Shown: in pieces, positions 20,202 to 30,293 of the stretch
Numbering within the stretch: position 1 is the first letter of the stretch
Layout: each line of letters starts with the position of its first letter
Assembly (NCBI RefSeq): GCF_001021025.1
Contig: NZ_CP011541.1
Location: 1,054,001-1,118,000, forward strand
Source: Corynebacterium epidermidicanis
GTDB lineage: Bacteria > Actinomycetota > Actinomycetes > Mycobacteriales > Mycobacteriaceae
Length of the DNA: 64,000 nt
Direction: 5' to 3'
Position numbers and translations under genes: made by a program
The notes under the pieces: generated by a model
Told to the model about the DNA's origin: nothing
Database searches by the model: none
Seen by the model: the letters and a program-made list of their open reading frames with translations, nothing else

Positions 20202-20439
20202 GTTGCAATGTTTTAAGGGAATGCCCAAACGGCAGCGGCCCTCGCCACTGTATGTGCCTGGTCGGTAGGTTGTGTAGGCAAATGTGTTGCCTACTGGGAT
20301 CAAGGTCCGACCGCCCGAGCCAGTAGTTCACTGTGATGATTATCTGTCATGGGAAGGACTGCAGGCGTTGGTGCGACATGTGTAAGTTACGCGTGTGCGC
20401 AGCACGGGTTATGGCATGAGCCAGGAGACCTATTGCAAC
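20202..20439 (+). ncRNA. Cobalamin riboswitch controlling cbiMNQO
   Basis: The closing helix P1 is perfect: GTTGCAAT at 20202-20209 with ATTGCAAC at 20432-20439. Between them lie the family landmarks AAGGGAA (20215-20221), GCGGCC..TCGCCACTGTA (the B12 core, around 20235-20252) and GAGCCAGGAGACC (20418-20430). The cbiM start is 68 bases after P1. Binding of adenosylcobalamin is expected to reduce expression of the cobalt importer. It lies in the 336-base gap between iscS and cbiM, which it largely fills. Confidence 0.93.
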
Positions 20440-20506
20440 GTATCCACTACTGTTTTCGCGGCCTGTGAGATGGCGGGCTGCTAGTTGGAAAGGTCAAGGT
20501 CACCTC

Positions 20507-21172
20507 GTGCATATCGCCGAAGGATTCCTGCCGGCCAGTCACGCGATTGGGTGGGGCATTGCTGCTGCTCCCTTCGTTGTGCACGGCGCTTGGGCAGTGA
20601 ACAAACACATCAAAGAAAACCCCGAGACTAAATTGCTGCTTGGGGCAGCGGGAGCGTTTACTTTTGTGCTTTCCGCGCTCAAAATTCCGTCGGTTACCGG
20701 GTCGTGTTCGCACCCGACTGGTACTGGGCTGGGGGCGGTGCTGTTTCGGCCACCGGTGATGGCGTTCGTCGGCACGGTGGTGCTGCTCTTCCAGGCGCTG
20801 TTGCTCGCTCATGGCGGGCTGACCACCTTGGGGGCAAACGTTTTCTCCATGGGGATTGTTGGCCCGTGGATTGCCTATGCGTTGTGGCGGTTGCTGCGGG
20901 GGATGAACGCGAGCGAAAGCGTAGCGATCTTCTGCGCAGCCTTCTTCGGTGACCTCGCCACCTATGTCACCACCGCTATCCAGTTGGCAGTGGCGCACCA
21001 TGCCACAGGATTTACTTCCTCCGCTGTGACGTTCTTGGCGCTCTATGCCCCGACCCAGATTCCGCTGGCCATCGTCGAAGGCATCGTGACGGTGCTGATC
21101 TTCGGTAGCCTCCGCAAGATAGCGACGTCGGAACTACGCATCCTTGGTTTTCACAAGCAGGTGGCAGCATGA
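20507..21172 (+). CDS. cbiM: Cobalt ECF transporter S component
   Basis: CbiM is the substrate-binding membrane subunit of the CbiMNQO cobalt importer. The mature-type start VHIAEGFLP at GTG 20507 is decisive: CbiM needs a His-x-x-Glu metal-binding N-terminus, the initiator and first histidines being metal ligands. AAGG sits seven bases upstream. The frame is open to 20465, but that extension would bury the metal site. Further landmarks are [17 protein letters not shown] (metal-binding His loop) and about six membrane helices. Length 221 residues is normal. Its stop overlaps cbiN (ATGA). Confidence 0.94.
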   Translation: MHIAEGFLPASHAIGWGIAAAPFVVHGAWAVNKHIKENPETKLLLGAAGAFTFVLSALKIPSVTGSCSHPTGTGLGAVLFRPPVMAFVGTVVLLFQALLLAHGGLTTLGANVFSMGIVGPWIAYALWRLLRGMNASESVAIFCAAFFGDLATYVTTAIQLAVAHHATGFTSSAVTFLALYAPTQIPLAIVEGIVTVLIFGSLRKIATSELRILGFHKQVAA

Positions 21173-21486
21173 AACGCACCCTCGCATTAATCGCGCTTGC
21201 CGTGGGGATAGCCATATTTCCGGTGTTCTTCCATTTCGGATCGCCGGACGAGGAGCTCTTTCAAGGCACCGACTCGGGTGCGGAAGCGGTCGTTGCCCAG
21301 CAGGCACCCGATTACGAACCGTGGGCGCAGCCACTGATTGGTGAGCTCGCGCCAGAGGTAGAATCCGGGATTTTCGCAGCGCAGGCAGCCCTGGGAGCTG
21401 GGGTATTGGGCTACGCGCTCGGAGTTTTCCGCGGTAGGAAGCAAGCAAGCGAACGCAGCGCGGCAGCGCACGGCGCTTCCACTTAG
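21169..21486 (+). CDS. cbiN: Cobalt ECF transporter accessory membrane protein
   Basis: A 105-residue protein with two membrane helices ([17 protein letters not shown] and [19 protein letters not shown]) joined by an acidic extracytoplasmic loop, [15 protein letters not shown]. CbiN proteins have this topology and help CbiM load cobalt. The loop segment [13 protein letters not shown] resembles the G(S/A)D-D/E pattern of the family. It overlaps cbiM by four bases and precedes cbiQ by two, so it is part of one translationally coupled operon. Confidence 0.88.
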   Translation: MKRTLALIALAVGIAIFPVFFHFGSPDEELFQGTDSGAEAVVAQQAPDYEPWAQPLIGELAPEVESGIFAAQAALGAGVLGYALGVFRGRKQASERSAAAHGAST

Positions 21487-21487
21487 G

Positions 21488-22216
21488 ATGAACCCTCTGG
21501 AAATTGCGGCGGCGGCCAGCCCGTGGGCTCGGGTAAACGTAGGCCAAAAGGCTTTCCTCATCCTGGGGCTATTGGTCTTGGCGGTAGCGCTTCCGCCGCT
21601 GCCCACCTTGCCGATCGTGGCCAGTGTGGTTGCGCTGCTGGCCGTCTTCGCTCGGGTGCCGTGGCGGTTATTTGGTGTGCTGGTCACCGCCCCGGCAGCC
21701 TTTGTTGCTTTGGGGTTGGGGCCGCTGATTTTCACGCTGTCCCCGACGGGGCTGCAGCTTATCGACGGCGGGCCGAGCCACGCCCTCAACGTGCTCGCGC
21801 GCTGCGCGGTGGCTAGTGCCGCCACGATTCTGTTCGCTCTGACGACCCCGATCGCGGAGATTCTCGGCTTCGCTTCGCGTCGCCACGTGCCGGAAACTCT
21901 GGTGCAATTGGTTGCGCTGATGTATCGATTGACGAGCACCTTGATTGTGACGGCTAGAAACCTGTGGCACACGCAGGCGGCCCGGCTCGGCCACTCCAAT
22001 TGGCGACGCTGGCTGCGCTCTACCGCAGATCAGGCAGCCACTTTGTTCGTGTTATCCTTCTCCCGCGCGCGGGCCTTGGAGCAGGGGTTGGAGCTGCGCG
22101 CCGATCCAAACTCCATGCGAACACTGACCGCGGTCCGCCCGGTGGAGTGGAAAGTTGTTTTGGCTACCGGGGCGCTACACGCTCTCATCATCGCACTAGT
22201 TTGGTGGTATTCATGA
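21488..22216 (+). CDS. cbiQ: Cobalt ECF transporter T component
   Basis: CbiQ is the transmembrane coupling subunit that links the ATPase to CbiM. The 242-residue protein has about five hydrophobic segments and the two cytoplasmic coupling motifs with A-R-x patterns (RLGHSNWRRWL region and SFSRARALEQGLELRA, the latter carrying the ARG-like motif). It begins MNPLEIAAAASPWARVNVGQKAFL, as CbiQ proteins start near the first helix. It overlaps cbiO by four bases. Confidence 0.9.
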   Translation: MNPLEIAAAASPWARVNVGQKAFLILGLLVLAVALPPLPTLPIVASVVALLAVFARVPWRLFGVLVTAPAAFVALGLGPLIFTLSPTGLQLIDGGPSHALNVLARCAVASAATILFALTTPIAEILGFASRRHVPETLVQLVALMYRLTSTLIVTARNLWHTQAARLGHSNWRRWLRSTADQAATLFVLSFSRARALEQGLELRADPNSMRTLTAVRPVEWKVVLATGALHALIIALVWWYS

Positions 22217-23019
22217 TCTCACTTCGTTCGGTGACCTTTCATCACGACTACCTCGACGACATCCTTACCGACGTCAACCTCGACATCAGCCCCGGCGAGC
22301 GCCTCGCGATCCTCGGACCCAACGGCTCAGGAAAATCCACCTTACTGCGCCTACTGGCCGGACAATGGCGGCCCACCAGCGGCACCGTGCTTATCGACGA
22401 CCAGCCGATCAGCTACAACCGCCGGGGCAGAGACCACGTCCGTCGCCGGGTACAGCTTGTGCTGCAAGAACCAGACGATCAACTTTTCGCCACATCCGTA
22501 CGCGCTGACGTGAGCTATGGGCCGGTCAACCTCGGGCTGGAGGCGCTGGAAGTGCAGCGGCGCGTCGATAAGGCCCTGGCTTCCTGCGGAATCACGGAGC
22601 TTGCTGAGCGCGTCCCGCACCAATTGTCCTATGGGCAGCGCAAACAGGTCGCACTAGCCGGGGCGCTGGCCATGCAGCCGGAGTTTTTGCTTCTCGACGA
22701 ACCCACCGCAGGACTCGACCCGCAAGCAACCCGCACATTGCTGACATTGCTGGAGACCGTGCGCGGGGAGGGCACCACCGTGGTCTTGACCTCGCACGAT
22801 GTCGATTTTGCTTATGCCTTCGCCGATCGGGTGGCGATAGTGTCTGATAAGAAGCTGACCACAGGCAGGAAATCGGAGATCCTCACTGATCGAGCGCTCG
22901 TGGAATCCAGCGGCCTAGTACTGCCCTGGGCACCCGCTGCGTCGCAGCTCGCAGGGGAGGAAGTTGGTTCGTCAGAGCGGTTGTGGGAATTTGTCGTCGA
23001 AAAGCAACATGAGGCATAG
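22213..23019 (+). CDS. cbiO: Cobalt ECF transporter ATP-binding protein
   Basis: A 268-residue ECF ATPase that powers cobalt uptake. It has Walker A GPNGSGKST (about residues 36-44), Q-loop LQEPDDQLF, signature QLSYGQRKQV, Walker B LLLDEPTAGLD and H-loop LTSHDVDFAY. The frame stays open to 21964 within cbiQ, but MISLRSVTFHHDYLD at 22213 is the domain start, formed by an ATGA overlap with the cbiQ stop. The last coding bases hold a 12-of-13 match to the recurring GGCGTCGARAAGC word (22993-23005). Confidence 0.93.
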   Translation: MISLRSVTFHHDYLDDILTDVNLDISPGERLAILGPNGSGKSTLLRLLAGQWRPTSGTVLIDDQPISYNRRGRDHVRRRVQLVLQEPDDQLFATSVRADVSYGPVNLGLEALEVQRRVDKALASCGITELAERVPHQLSYGQRKQVALAGALAMQPEFLLLDEPTAGLDPQATRTLLTLLETVRGEGTTVVLTSHDVDFAYAFADRVAIVSDKKLTTGRKSEILTDRALVESSGLVLPWAPAASQLAGEEVGSSERLWEFVVEKQHEA

Positions 23020-23051
23020 ATTTTCCCGGTAGGCTAGGCGCTGCACAATTG

Positions 23052-24836
<1,785 letters not shown>

Positions 24837-24837
24837 C

Positions 24838-25140
24838 TTAGCTGCTGCTTGGTTGTGGTTTATTGGGCTGGGCGGTGTTGGGCTGGGGCCAGAGGGCGAG
24901 CGTGGCCAGCACCCCAGCACTAGCGGCGATAGCCCACCACAGCGGCACCGGCACAGTGGTTAGCCAATCGATGTTTCCCGAGCACAGGAACCAGGCCACC
25001 GCGATGGTCACCGCAGCGTAGGCGGCTTTTGAGCTTGCACTCCGCCTGCTGCTTGCACTCCGCCTGCGCTGGCGGACAATCTCAAGGGTTACGCAGGTGG
25101 CGGCGAGTAGGGGCAGTATCCAGGAAATTAGGGTTGCCAT
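24838..25140 (-). CDS. Small membrane protein with tandem repeat, unknown function
   Basis: A 100-residue protein with three hydrophobic helices (LISWILPLLAATCVTLEIV, AAYAAVTIAVAWFLCSG, PLWWAIAASAGVLATLALW). A basic loop between helices 1 and 2 reads RRRSASSRRSASSK and is encoded by an 18-bp tandem duplication at 25033-25068. The tail PNTAQPNKPQPSSS is polar. The start overlaps the end of the serine hydrolase gene by 13 bases, and both are on the minus strand, so it is the last gene of that operon. I recognise no family. Confidence 0.68.
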   Translation of the reverse strand: MATLISWILPLLAATCVTLEIVRQRRRSASSRRSASSKAAYAAVTIAVAWFLCSGNIDWLTTVPVPLWWAIAASAGVLATLALWPQPNTAQPNKPQPSSS

Positions 25141-26105
25141 GTCAATAGGTCCTTTCCGAGTTGATTGACTGACGCGGTTGTGTCGGTGACTACGAAGGCT
25201 GCTTTCTGCTGGTCAGGGGTAAATACCAGCATTGTGCTGTATCCACCTGTCCCGCCGTTGTGCCAGATTGAGTCGTCGTCATGCCGCCAGGCGAATTCGG
25301 GGACGCCGTGGTCGTGAACATGAGCGACGAACTTGGCCATATCCGCCGGGGTCGATCGGATTGCCCCAGCTGGAGCGTAGCCATCCATCTCCCACTTGGC
25401 TGCTGCCCGCCCCCGGCTGTTTAATCCGTGCGATGCCGTCGGGTGCTGCGCGGTAGTGCCCGGCTTAGCGACGTACGTGTCGCGCATGTTCAGTGGCGTC
25501 AAGATATCCTCCTGCACCATATCCTCCCAACTGCGGCCTGACTTTTTCGCAAGGAGTTGCCCCAAGAAAGCCACCCCTAAGTTTGAGTAGGTCCTGGTGC
25601 CCTGGTTCTTGAGCTTCGCTTCGAGTGCCAGGTTGATGACGTCGTCTCGGCTGACTTTGGCGTAAGGGTTGCGCTCGACTACGAGGGCGAGTGGGTCCAG
25701 GCCAGGATTGCGGGGGAGACCGGCGGTATGATTGGCCAGCTCGGCGAGCGTCGCCTCACCAATGGCCGCTCCGTGGGGATCGATAATGTCCTTCACTTTG
25801 GTATCTAAAGTGACCTCACCTCGCTCAACTGCTTGGCGCAGCAACTCGGCGGTGAAGGTTTTGGTCACCGAGCCAATCTCAACTTCTGTGTTCTCGTCGG
25901 CGCCAAGGCCAGCGAAAGAGGTCTGCTCTGGGGTGTAGACAAACCCTGCCACTTCGTGTGCGCCTTTAGGAGCGTTGGACTTTATCGCGGTGGCTAGCTC
26001 CGCGTTTCCGGTGGGGCGGGACGAAAGACGGACAAGCTGGGGGCCAGCAAATAATAGGGTTGAAAAAACAACTAAACCGATGAGTATTGCACTAGCTTTC
26101 TTCAT
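25128..26105 (-). CDS. Secreted serine hydrolase of the beta-lactamase/penicillin-binding family (class C-like)
   Basis: A 325-residue exported protein with an N-terminal signal or anchor (KKASAILIGLVVFSTLLFA). The catalytic set of the family is present: SVTK at residues 79-82 (nucleophile Ser and Lys), YSN at 173-175 and HNGGTGGY at 282-289 in place of KTG. Relatives include D-aminopeptidases, esterases and AmpC-type enzymes, so real beta-lactamase activity cannot be assumed. An ArsR-type regulator gene lies 24 bases upstream and a small membrane protein overlaps its end. Confidence 0.86.
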   Translation of the reverse strand: MKKASAILIGLVVFSTLLFAGPQLVRLSSRPTGNAELATAIKSNAPKGAHEVAGFVYTPEQTSFAGLGADENTEVEIGSVTKTFTAELLRQAVERGEVTLDTKVKDIIDPHGAAIGEATLAELANHTAGLPRNPGLDPLALVVERNPYAKVSRDDVINLALEAKLKNQGTRTYSNLGVAFLGQLLAKKSGRSWEDMVQEDILTPLNMRDTYVAKPGTTAQHPTASHGLNSRGRAAAKWEMDGYAPAGAIRSTPADMAKFVAHVHDHGVPEFAWRHDDDSIWHNGGTGGYSTMLVFTPDQQKAAFVVTDTTASVNQLGKDLLTWQP

Positions 26106-26129
26106 AGTTAGTCCTTTGTTCGCGTTGAA

Positions 26130-26591
26130 TTAGTGCGGTTCGCCTGCTGCGATGATGGTGAGGAGAGGAACAACCCGGGCCGGCGGAATGCTGAAAGCGC
26201 CGCCACTCTTCTCGACCCACCCGGCCGATTGCAGTGCGCTCAGATGGTGATAGGTCGTGCCGGTGGAGGACAACCCGGCGTCGACAAGCTCGGAAACGGT
26301 GGCCGGATGCTGGAGAAGGGCGCGCAAAATCTGATGTCGGAGCGGGTGGGCGAGCGCCGCGACCCTCGTGAGAGAGTCTTCGAACGAGTCACTGAGGAGA
26401 TGTTCGGCGGGGCGCACCCATTCGTAGCGGTAGGTGCGGTCTTGCAGTTTGATTGCGCCGGAAAACTGGATGGTTCCGGGGGTGGTGGGGTTGGTTTCGG
26501 TTGCTTCGGTTGCTTCGGTTGCTGCGGTTGCTTCGAGTTTGCGGACCCGATCCTCGAGTTCCGCAAGCCACTGTGCGATGTCTTTCTCCAT
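26130..26591 (-). CDS. ArsR-family helix-turn-helix regulator
   Basis: A 153-residue regulator. Residues 1-22 could form a short coiled coil (IAQWLAELEDRVRKLEA). A low-complexity threonine/glutamate/alanine stretch follows (TEATEATETN), encoded by 9-bp repeats of the GGTTGCTTC type at about 26494-26541. The winged-helix domain spans about 80-140: RVAALAHPLRHQILRALL, then TVSELVDAGLSSTGTTYHHLSAL and a wing GWVEKSGGAF. No metal-binding cysteines are visible, so it may sense something other than metal. It is upstream of the serine hydrolase on the same strand and may regulate that operon. Confidence 0.85.
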   Translation of the reverse strand: MEKDIAQWLAELEDRVRKLEATAATEATEATETNPTTPGTIQFSGAIKLQDRTYRYEWVRPAEHLLSDSFEDSLTRVAALAHPLRHQILRALLQHPATVSELVDAGLSSTGTTYHHLSALQSAGWVEKSGGAFSIPPARVVPLLTIIAAGEPH

Positions 26592-26760
26592 ATTTCTAAA
26601 ACTACAGAATTTTGGAGATGTTGTGGTGCGTGTGCGGTGTTATCTCTCGCACAAATGTTCATTTGTAACAGTTTTCTCATTGGTTTCAACTTTTCTGTTA
26701 GCACTTGCGTTCTAATTTTGTTTCGCTAAGATTGAGGTAGGAAGCCAAGGAGGTGGAGTC

Positions 26761-27897
26761 ATGATCAGGCAAGCAAAACAGGCGCTCCGTCAGGCGCTTA
26801 TCGACGGCCCCTGCTTCGATGACTTCGCTGACCTTGTTGAAATCAAAGAGTTAATTGGCCGTCTCGAGACTGAGATGGCACGTGATCGTGAGCGGTTTGA
26901 ACTGGAAGAATCGGGCGCTTCAGCCGGTACTGCGCGCAAGATCATTCGTCGGACGAATAATCGTTGGGATGAAGGCGTACTGGTCGAACAGCAGGATGCG
27001 ATCCTGGCTGCGCTAGAGAAGTTGTCGTCTAGTTCGCCACGGCGGGAGGAGATCTACGCCGAAGCGGCCACTGCTGCGCTGGAATCGTCGGTGAAGCAAA
27101 CGCACGAGTTTGCCAAGAAGCTAGTGCGGGAAGAAAACGAACGTCTGGCAAAAGACCCTTTTGAAGCCGAGCGACAGCGTCGATTCCAACTTCGTTCCCA
27201 GGACGAGCACGGTGGCTGCGCATTTTCTGGCTATGCGCCGGCAGCTACCGCTGCATTGCTGAAGTCACTCATGGATCGTGCCTTCCGCTCCGACAATGAA
27301 GAAGTCGGGGAGAACAGGACCATCGCGCAACGAAATTTTGATGCGTTTGCACTCATGTTGGAATGGGCATCGAGCCAGCGCATTTCCCGCACGGGACATG
27401 CCAGCTTGGTTATTTCCGTGACAGAACATGACAAGTTCAACTGGCGGGGGAAGTTCTCCACCAATGTGGGAATCGATCTTAATCTCTACGATCTCGCTAA
27501 GCTTAGCGGTGACTCCATCATTGACTACATCGTCGTCCACGACCACAATGGAGCCGTCAAAGAACTCTCCACCGCAGAGCGGTCCGCCAATTTTCTCCAG
27601 CGCATCGCGCTGATGGCCCGAGACCTGGTCTGCCAACATCCGGGCTGTTCCGAGCCGGCAAGCAGGTGCGATGCCCACCATGTAGTTCCCTGGTCGAGGG
27701 GAGGCCCGACCTCTATAGGAAACCTGAGTTTGCTGTGCCCCAAGCATCATCGAAGAAACGATGATAGTTTTGTGGAACAACACGTCGAATTGTTCAACGG
27801 GATTCCTTATTGGCTGAACAAGCATCTCCTGCCGAAACGAAATAACTCTCCGGCAGCCAAGCGTGCAGGCGGACGTCGTGTCAACGGCGAAACGTAA
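26761..27897 (+). CDS. DUF222-type protein with C-terminal HNH endonuclease domain
   Basis: A 378-residue protein. The N-terminal two thirds form a helical DUF222-like region with long charged helices (LVEIKELIGRLETEMARDRERFELEES). The end is an HNH nuclease domain: CQHPGCSEPASRCDAHHVVPWSRGG, GNLSLLCPKHHRRNDD, with two CxxC-like zinc pairs and the HH catalytic site. Such proteins are abundant in actinobacteria and often occur as scattered paralogues; some are thought to be mobile or to act on foreign DNA, but no activity is established. GGAGG stands six bases before the ATG. It sits in the insert between iscS and mnmA. Confidence 0.85.
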   Translation: MIRQAKQALRQALIDGPCFDDFADLVEIKELIGRLETEMARDRERFELEESGASAGTARKIIRRTNNRWDEGVLVEQQDAILAALEKLSSSSPRREEIYAEAATAALESSVKQTHEFAKKLVREENERLAKDPFEAERQRRFQLRSQDEHGGCAFSGYAPAATAALLKSLMDRAFRSDNEEVGENRTIAQRNFDAFALMLEWASSQRISRTGHASLVISVTEHDKFNWRGKFSTNVGIDLNLYDLAKLSGDSIIDYIVVHDHNGAVKELSTAERSANFLQRIALMARDLVCQHPGCSEPASRCDAHHVVPWSRGGPTSIGNLSLLCPKHHRRNDDSFVEQHVELFNGIPYWLNKHLLPKRNNSPAAKRAGGRRVNGET

Positions 27898-28069
27898 GCA
27901 CGCCCAGCGTCGATGCCAAAAAAGTTTTCCACCACCTAAGAACGTAAACCAGCTGGTCAGCGGGCCAGTTTGGGGTGTGCGCGTACGTAATCTTTAGAAA
28001 ATTTGTAGATGTGACGAGCGCAACTATATCAATCAAGTTAATATTTCCTTGGGGGACGTGCTGGGGCTC

Positions 28070-28103
28070 AAACTTCAACGGTCCGGGGGGACCGCCGAAG
28101 TTT
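28070..28103. repeat. Inverted repeat 1 upstream of mnmA
   Basis: AAACTTC and CGGTCC pair with GGACCG and GAAGTTT around a GGGG loop, interrupted by a 2x2 internal loop. It is a stable 34-base hairpin without a T-run. Confidence 0.65.
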
Positions 28104-28119
28104 GTGGCCCGGTACGAGA

Positions 28120-28163
28120 TGGCCCCGTTCGGCAAACCAGGGGGTGGTAACCGAACGGGGCCA
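28120..28163. repeat. Inverted repeat 2 upstream of mnmA
   Basis: TGGCCCCGTTCGG pairs perfectly over 13 bp with CCGAACGGGGCCA around an 18-base loop. It lacks a following T-run and so is not a standard intrinsic terminator. Confidence 0.7.
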
Positions 28164-28198
28164 CGACGAAGGGAATTTTCTCCACCGCCCCAGACTTG

Positions 28199-28204
28199 TA
28201 CAAT
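28199..28204 (+). promoter_or_regulatory. Possible -10 element of mnmA
   Basis: TACAAT in the context TTGTACAAT, 35 bases before the mnmA start. No clear -35 sequence is seen. Confidence 0.4.
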
Positions 28205-28238
28205 CCGAAAGGCACCTACAAGAATCAGGGGAGAATCC

Positions 28239-29309
28239 ATGCGAGTACTCGCAGCCATGAGCGGTGGCGTCGATAGCGCCGTTGCCGCAGCCCGCGCAGT
28301 CGAAGCTGGCCACGAAGTAGTCGGCGTTCACCTAGCCCTATCCCGGGATCCCCAAACCGTCCGCGAATCCTCCCGTGGCTGCTGCTCCCTCGAAGACTCC
28401 GCCGACGCCCGCCGCGTCTGCGACAAACTCGGCATCCCCTTCTACGTATGGGATTTCTCCGACCGCTTCAAAGAAGACGTCATCGACGACTTCATCCACT
28501 CCTACGAAGCCGGTGAAACCCCCAACCCCTGCCTACGCTGCAACGAAAAAATCAAATTCCGGGCCCTGCTCGAACGAGCCCGCGCACTCGGCTTCGACGC
28601 CGTCGCCACCGGCCACTACGCCAAAATCATCGACGGCCATCTCCGTCGCGGCGACGACCCGCAAAAAGACCAGTCCTACGTCCTCGGCGTCCTCACCCGG
28701 GACGAACTAGACCACTGCATCTTCCCAGTCGGCGACACCCCAAAGCCACAAATCCGCGAAGAAGCCGCCCGCCACGGCTTCTCCGTCGCCAAAAAACCAG
28801 ACTCCTACGACATCTGCTTCATCCCCGACGGCAATACCCAAGCCTTCCTCGGCAAACACATCGGCCTACGCCCAGGCCTGGTGAAAGACCAAGACGGCAA
28901 CGTACTCAAAGAACACCAAGGCGTCCACGAGTACACCATCGGCCAGCGCAAGGGCCTAGATCTACGTAACCCGGCTGCCGACGGCCGACCCCGCTACGTC
29001 ACCGACATCAACGCCGCCTCCGGCGAAGTTACCGTCGGCCCACGCGAAGCGCTCTCCGTGAATGTCATCGAAGCTGATCGGTTGAAGGTGCTGCACCCCT
29101 CGATGCACGGACAGCTAGAATGCCAGGTCCAAGTCCGCGCCCACGGCGAGGTCGTGCCATGCACCGCGCTTATCGACGCCGACCGCATGACCCTCCAGCT
29201 GAAAGAACCACTCCAAGGCGTCGCCCGCGGCCAAGCTGCAGTGCTTTACCTACCCGACGCGGACGGTGACATCGTCCTCGGCTCCGGAACCATCTGCGGG
29301 ACCGAGTAA
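28239..29309 (+). CDS. mnmA: tRNA-specific 2-thiouridylase
   Basis: MnmA adds sulfur to U34 of tRNAs for Lys, Glu and Gln, using persulfide from a desulfurase such as the IscS-like protein to the left. The 356-residue product has the PP-loop SGGVDSAV (about residues 8-15), the catalytic cysteine in [14 protein letters not shown], the segment GHYAKI, the second catalytic cysteine in YDICFIPDG and the C-terminal beta barrel [10 protein letters not shown]. The frame is open to 27975, but ATG 28239 has CAGGGGAG just upstream and [13 protein letters not shown] is the family start. It abuts the next gene. Confidence 0.96.
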   Translation: MRVLAAMSGGVDSAVAAARAVEAGHEVVGVHLALSRDPQTVRESSRGCCSLEDSADARRVCDKLGIPFYVWDFSDRFKEDVIDDFIHSYEAGETPNPCLRCNEKIKFRALLERARALGFDAVATGHYAKIIDGHLRRGDDPQKDQSYVLGVLTRDELDHCIFPVGDTPKPQIREEAARHGFSVAKKPDSYDICFIPDGNTQAFLGKHIGLRPGLVKDQDGNVLKEHQGVHEYTIGQRKGLDLRNPAADGRPRYVTDINAASGEVTVGPREALSVNVIEADRLKVLHPSMHGQLECQVQVRAHGEVVPCTALIDADRMTLQLKEPLQGVARGQAAVLYLPDADGDIVLGSGTICGTE

Positions 29310-30202
29310 TGCACTACGCGCTAGGCCCGATGCCCGGCACCTCGATGCACGAGGCCGCCGAAGTCATCGACGGCGAATGCTCGATTCACACTGTTCCGCT
29401 CCTGCCTGAGCGTGGGCTCGGATCGGACCTGATCGGCCGGACCGCCGGGCTGCTGCCGTTTCATGTGGAGGCCGGACCCCGGGCCTGGCAGCTCGTCCAG
29501 CGCCCGCAACTGCTCACCCGTCGCGTGTGGGACCGCCTCGAAGAAGATCTAGACATCTGCGAAGAGATGTGGGGCAGCTGCGAGACCGTAAAAGTACAGG
29601 TCGCAGGCCCGTGGACGCTTGCCGCTGCCATCGAACTGAATGGTCACCGCGCCATTACGGACCGAGGCGCAGTACGGGACATCTTTGCAGGCCTCCAACA
29701 CGGCGTCGAGGAACACATCGCGGACCTAAAGCGTCGCTTCGGCGGGGAAGTACTTGTACAGGTGGACGAACCCCTCCTCGGCGCCGTCATGCGTGGCGAA
29801 CTCCCCGGCACGCACAAATGGGAAGAAATTCCCGCCATCCCCGAACCCGAGCTGTACACCGGCGACATCTTGCACGTCGCCGAGCCGATCTTTGCAGCGC
29901 CCCACATATTCCTCAACCGCGACCTGATCCGCGGCAACGCAATACTCGACCAATTTGGCTCCTTCGTCGGCAACGGCGGCCGCGTCGGCCTCGGCATCAA
30001 GCCCGCGCTTATCGACGAACTAGGCGAGAATCCCCGCGCCTGCGCCATCGACCTGGCGAAATTGTGGGATGAGCTGGGCTTGGCGCGGGAATCGTTGGCG
30101 CAGGTGGATGTGTACCCGGTGGGCGTCGAGAAGCCTGCGGAAGCTTTGCGCTTCGCGCGTGTGGTGGGCGAGATGCTGGAACGCGACGCGGGGGATCTAT
30201 AG
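29309..30202 (+). CDS. Cobalamin-independent methionine synthase (MetE C-terminal-like) family protein
   Basis: A 297-residue protein made of a single barrel similar to the C-terminal half of MetE: the PMPGTSMHEAAEVI start, VQVAGPWTLAAAIELNGHRA, LVQVDEPLLGAVMRGELPG, and the end region LGIKPALIDELGENP. Full MetE has about 750 residues, so this short form may act differently, and its substrate is not known. It follows mnmA with a one-base overlap of stop and start (TAATG), as at the Rv3015c position near ligA. Contains copy 3 of the GGCGTCGARAAGC word. Confidence 0.82.
   Translation: MHYALGPMPGTSMHEAAEVIDGECSIHTVPLLPERGLGSDLIGRTAGLLPFHVEAGPRAWQLVQRPQLLTRRVWDRLEEDLDICEEMWGSCETVKVQVAGPWTLAAAIELNGHRAITDRGAVRDIFAGLQHGVEEHIADLKRRFGGEVLVQVDEPLLGAVMRGELPGTHKWEEIPAIPEPELYTGDILHVAEPIFAAPHIFLNRDLIRGNAILDQFGSFVGNGGRVGLGIKPALIDELGENPRACAIDLAKLWDELGLARESLAQVDVYPVGVEKPAEALRFARVVGEMLERDAGDL
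30122..30134 (+). repeat. Copy 3 of the GGCGTCGARAAGC word
   Basis: Exact GGCGTCGAGAAGC, read here as codons GGC GTC GAG AAG (G-V-E-K) of the MetE-like gene. Confidence 0.7.
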
Positions 30203-30293
30203 GCGATTTGCCAGATCAGCAAAAATGCTGTGGTAAATACGACTGAGAAAATAACATCTTCTTTGAAAGTGTTTTCAAAAGAGGAGGTTTGTT

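Larger units (their letters stand above)
27898..28238. other. 341-base intergenic region upstream of mnmA with two hairpins
   Basis: No gene is seen. From 28070 to 28163 there are two strong inverted repeats, listed separately. An AT-rich stretch precedes them (27990-28050). The TACAAT at 28199-28204 may be the mnmA promoter, which would leave the hairpins upstream of that transcript and make them end structures for HNH gene transcription. Confidence 0.5.

Noticed and set aside
25128..26105. Calling the serine hydrolase a beta-lactamase resistance gene
   Set aside because: The SxxK, YSN and HNG motifs are shared by esterases and peptidases; substrate cannot be read from sequence.
26761..27897. 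The HNH protein as part of a mobile element or intron
   Set aside because: No flanking repeats, integrase, transposase or intron structure is visible; such DUF222-HNH genes occur singly in many actinobacteria.
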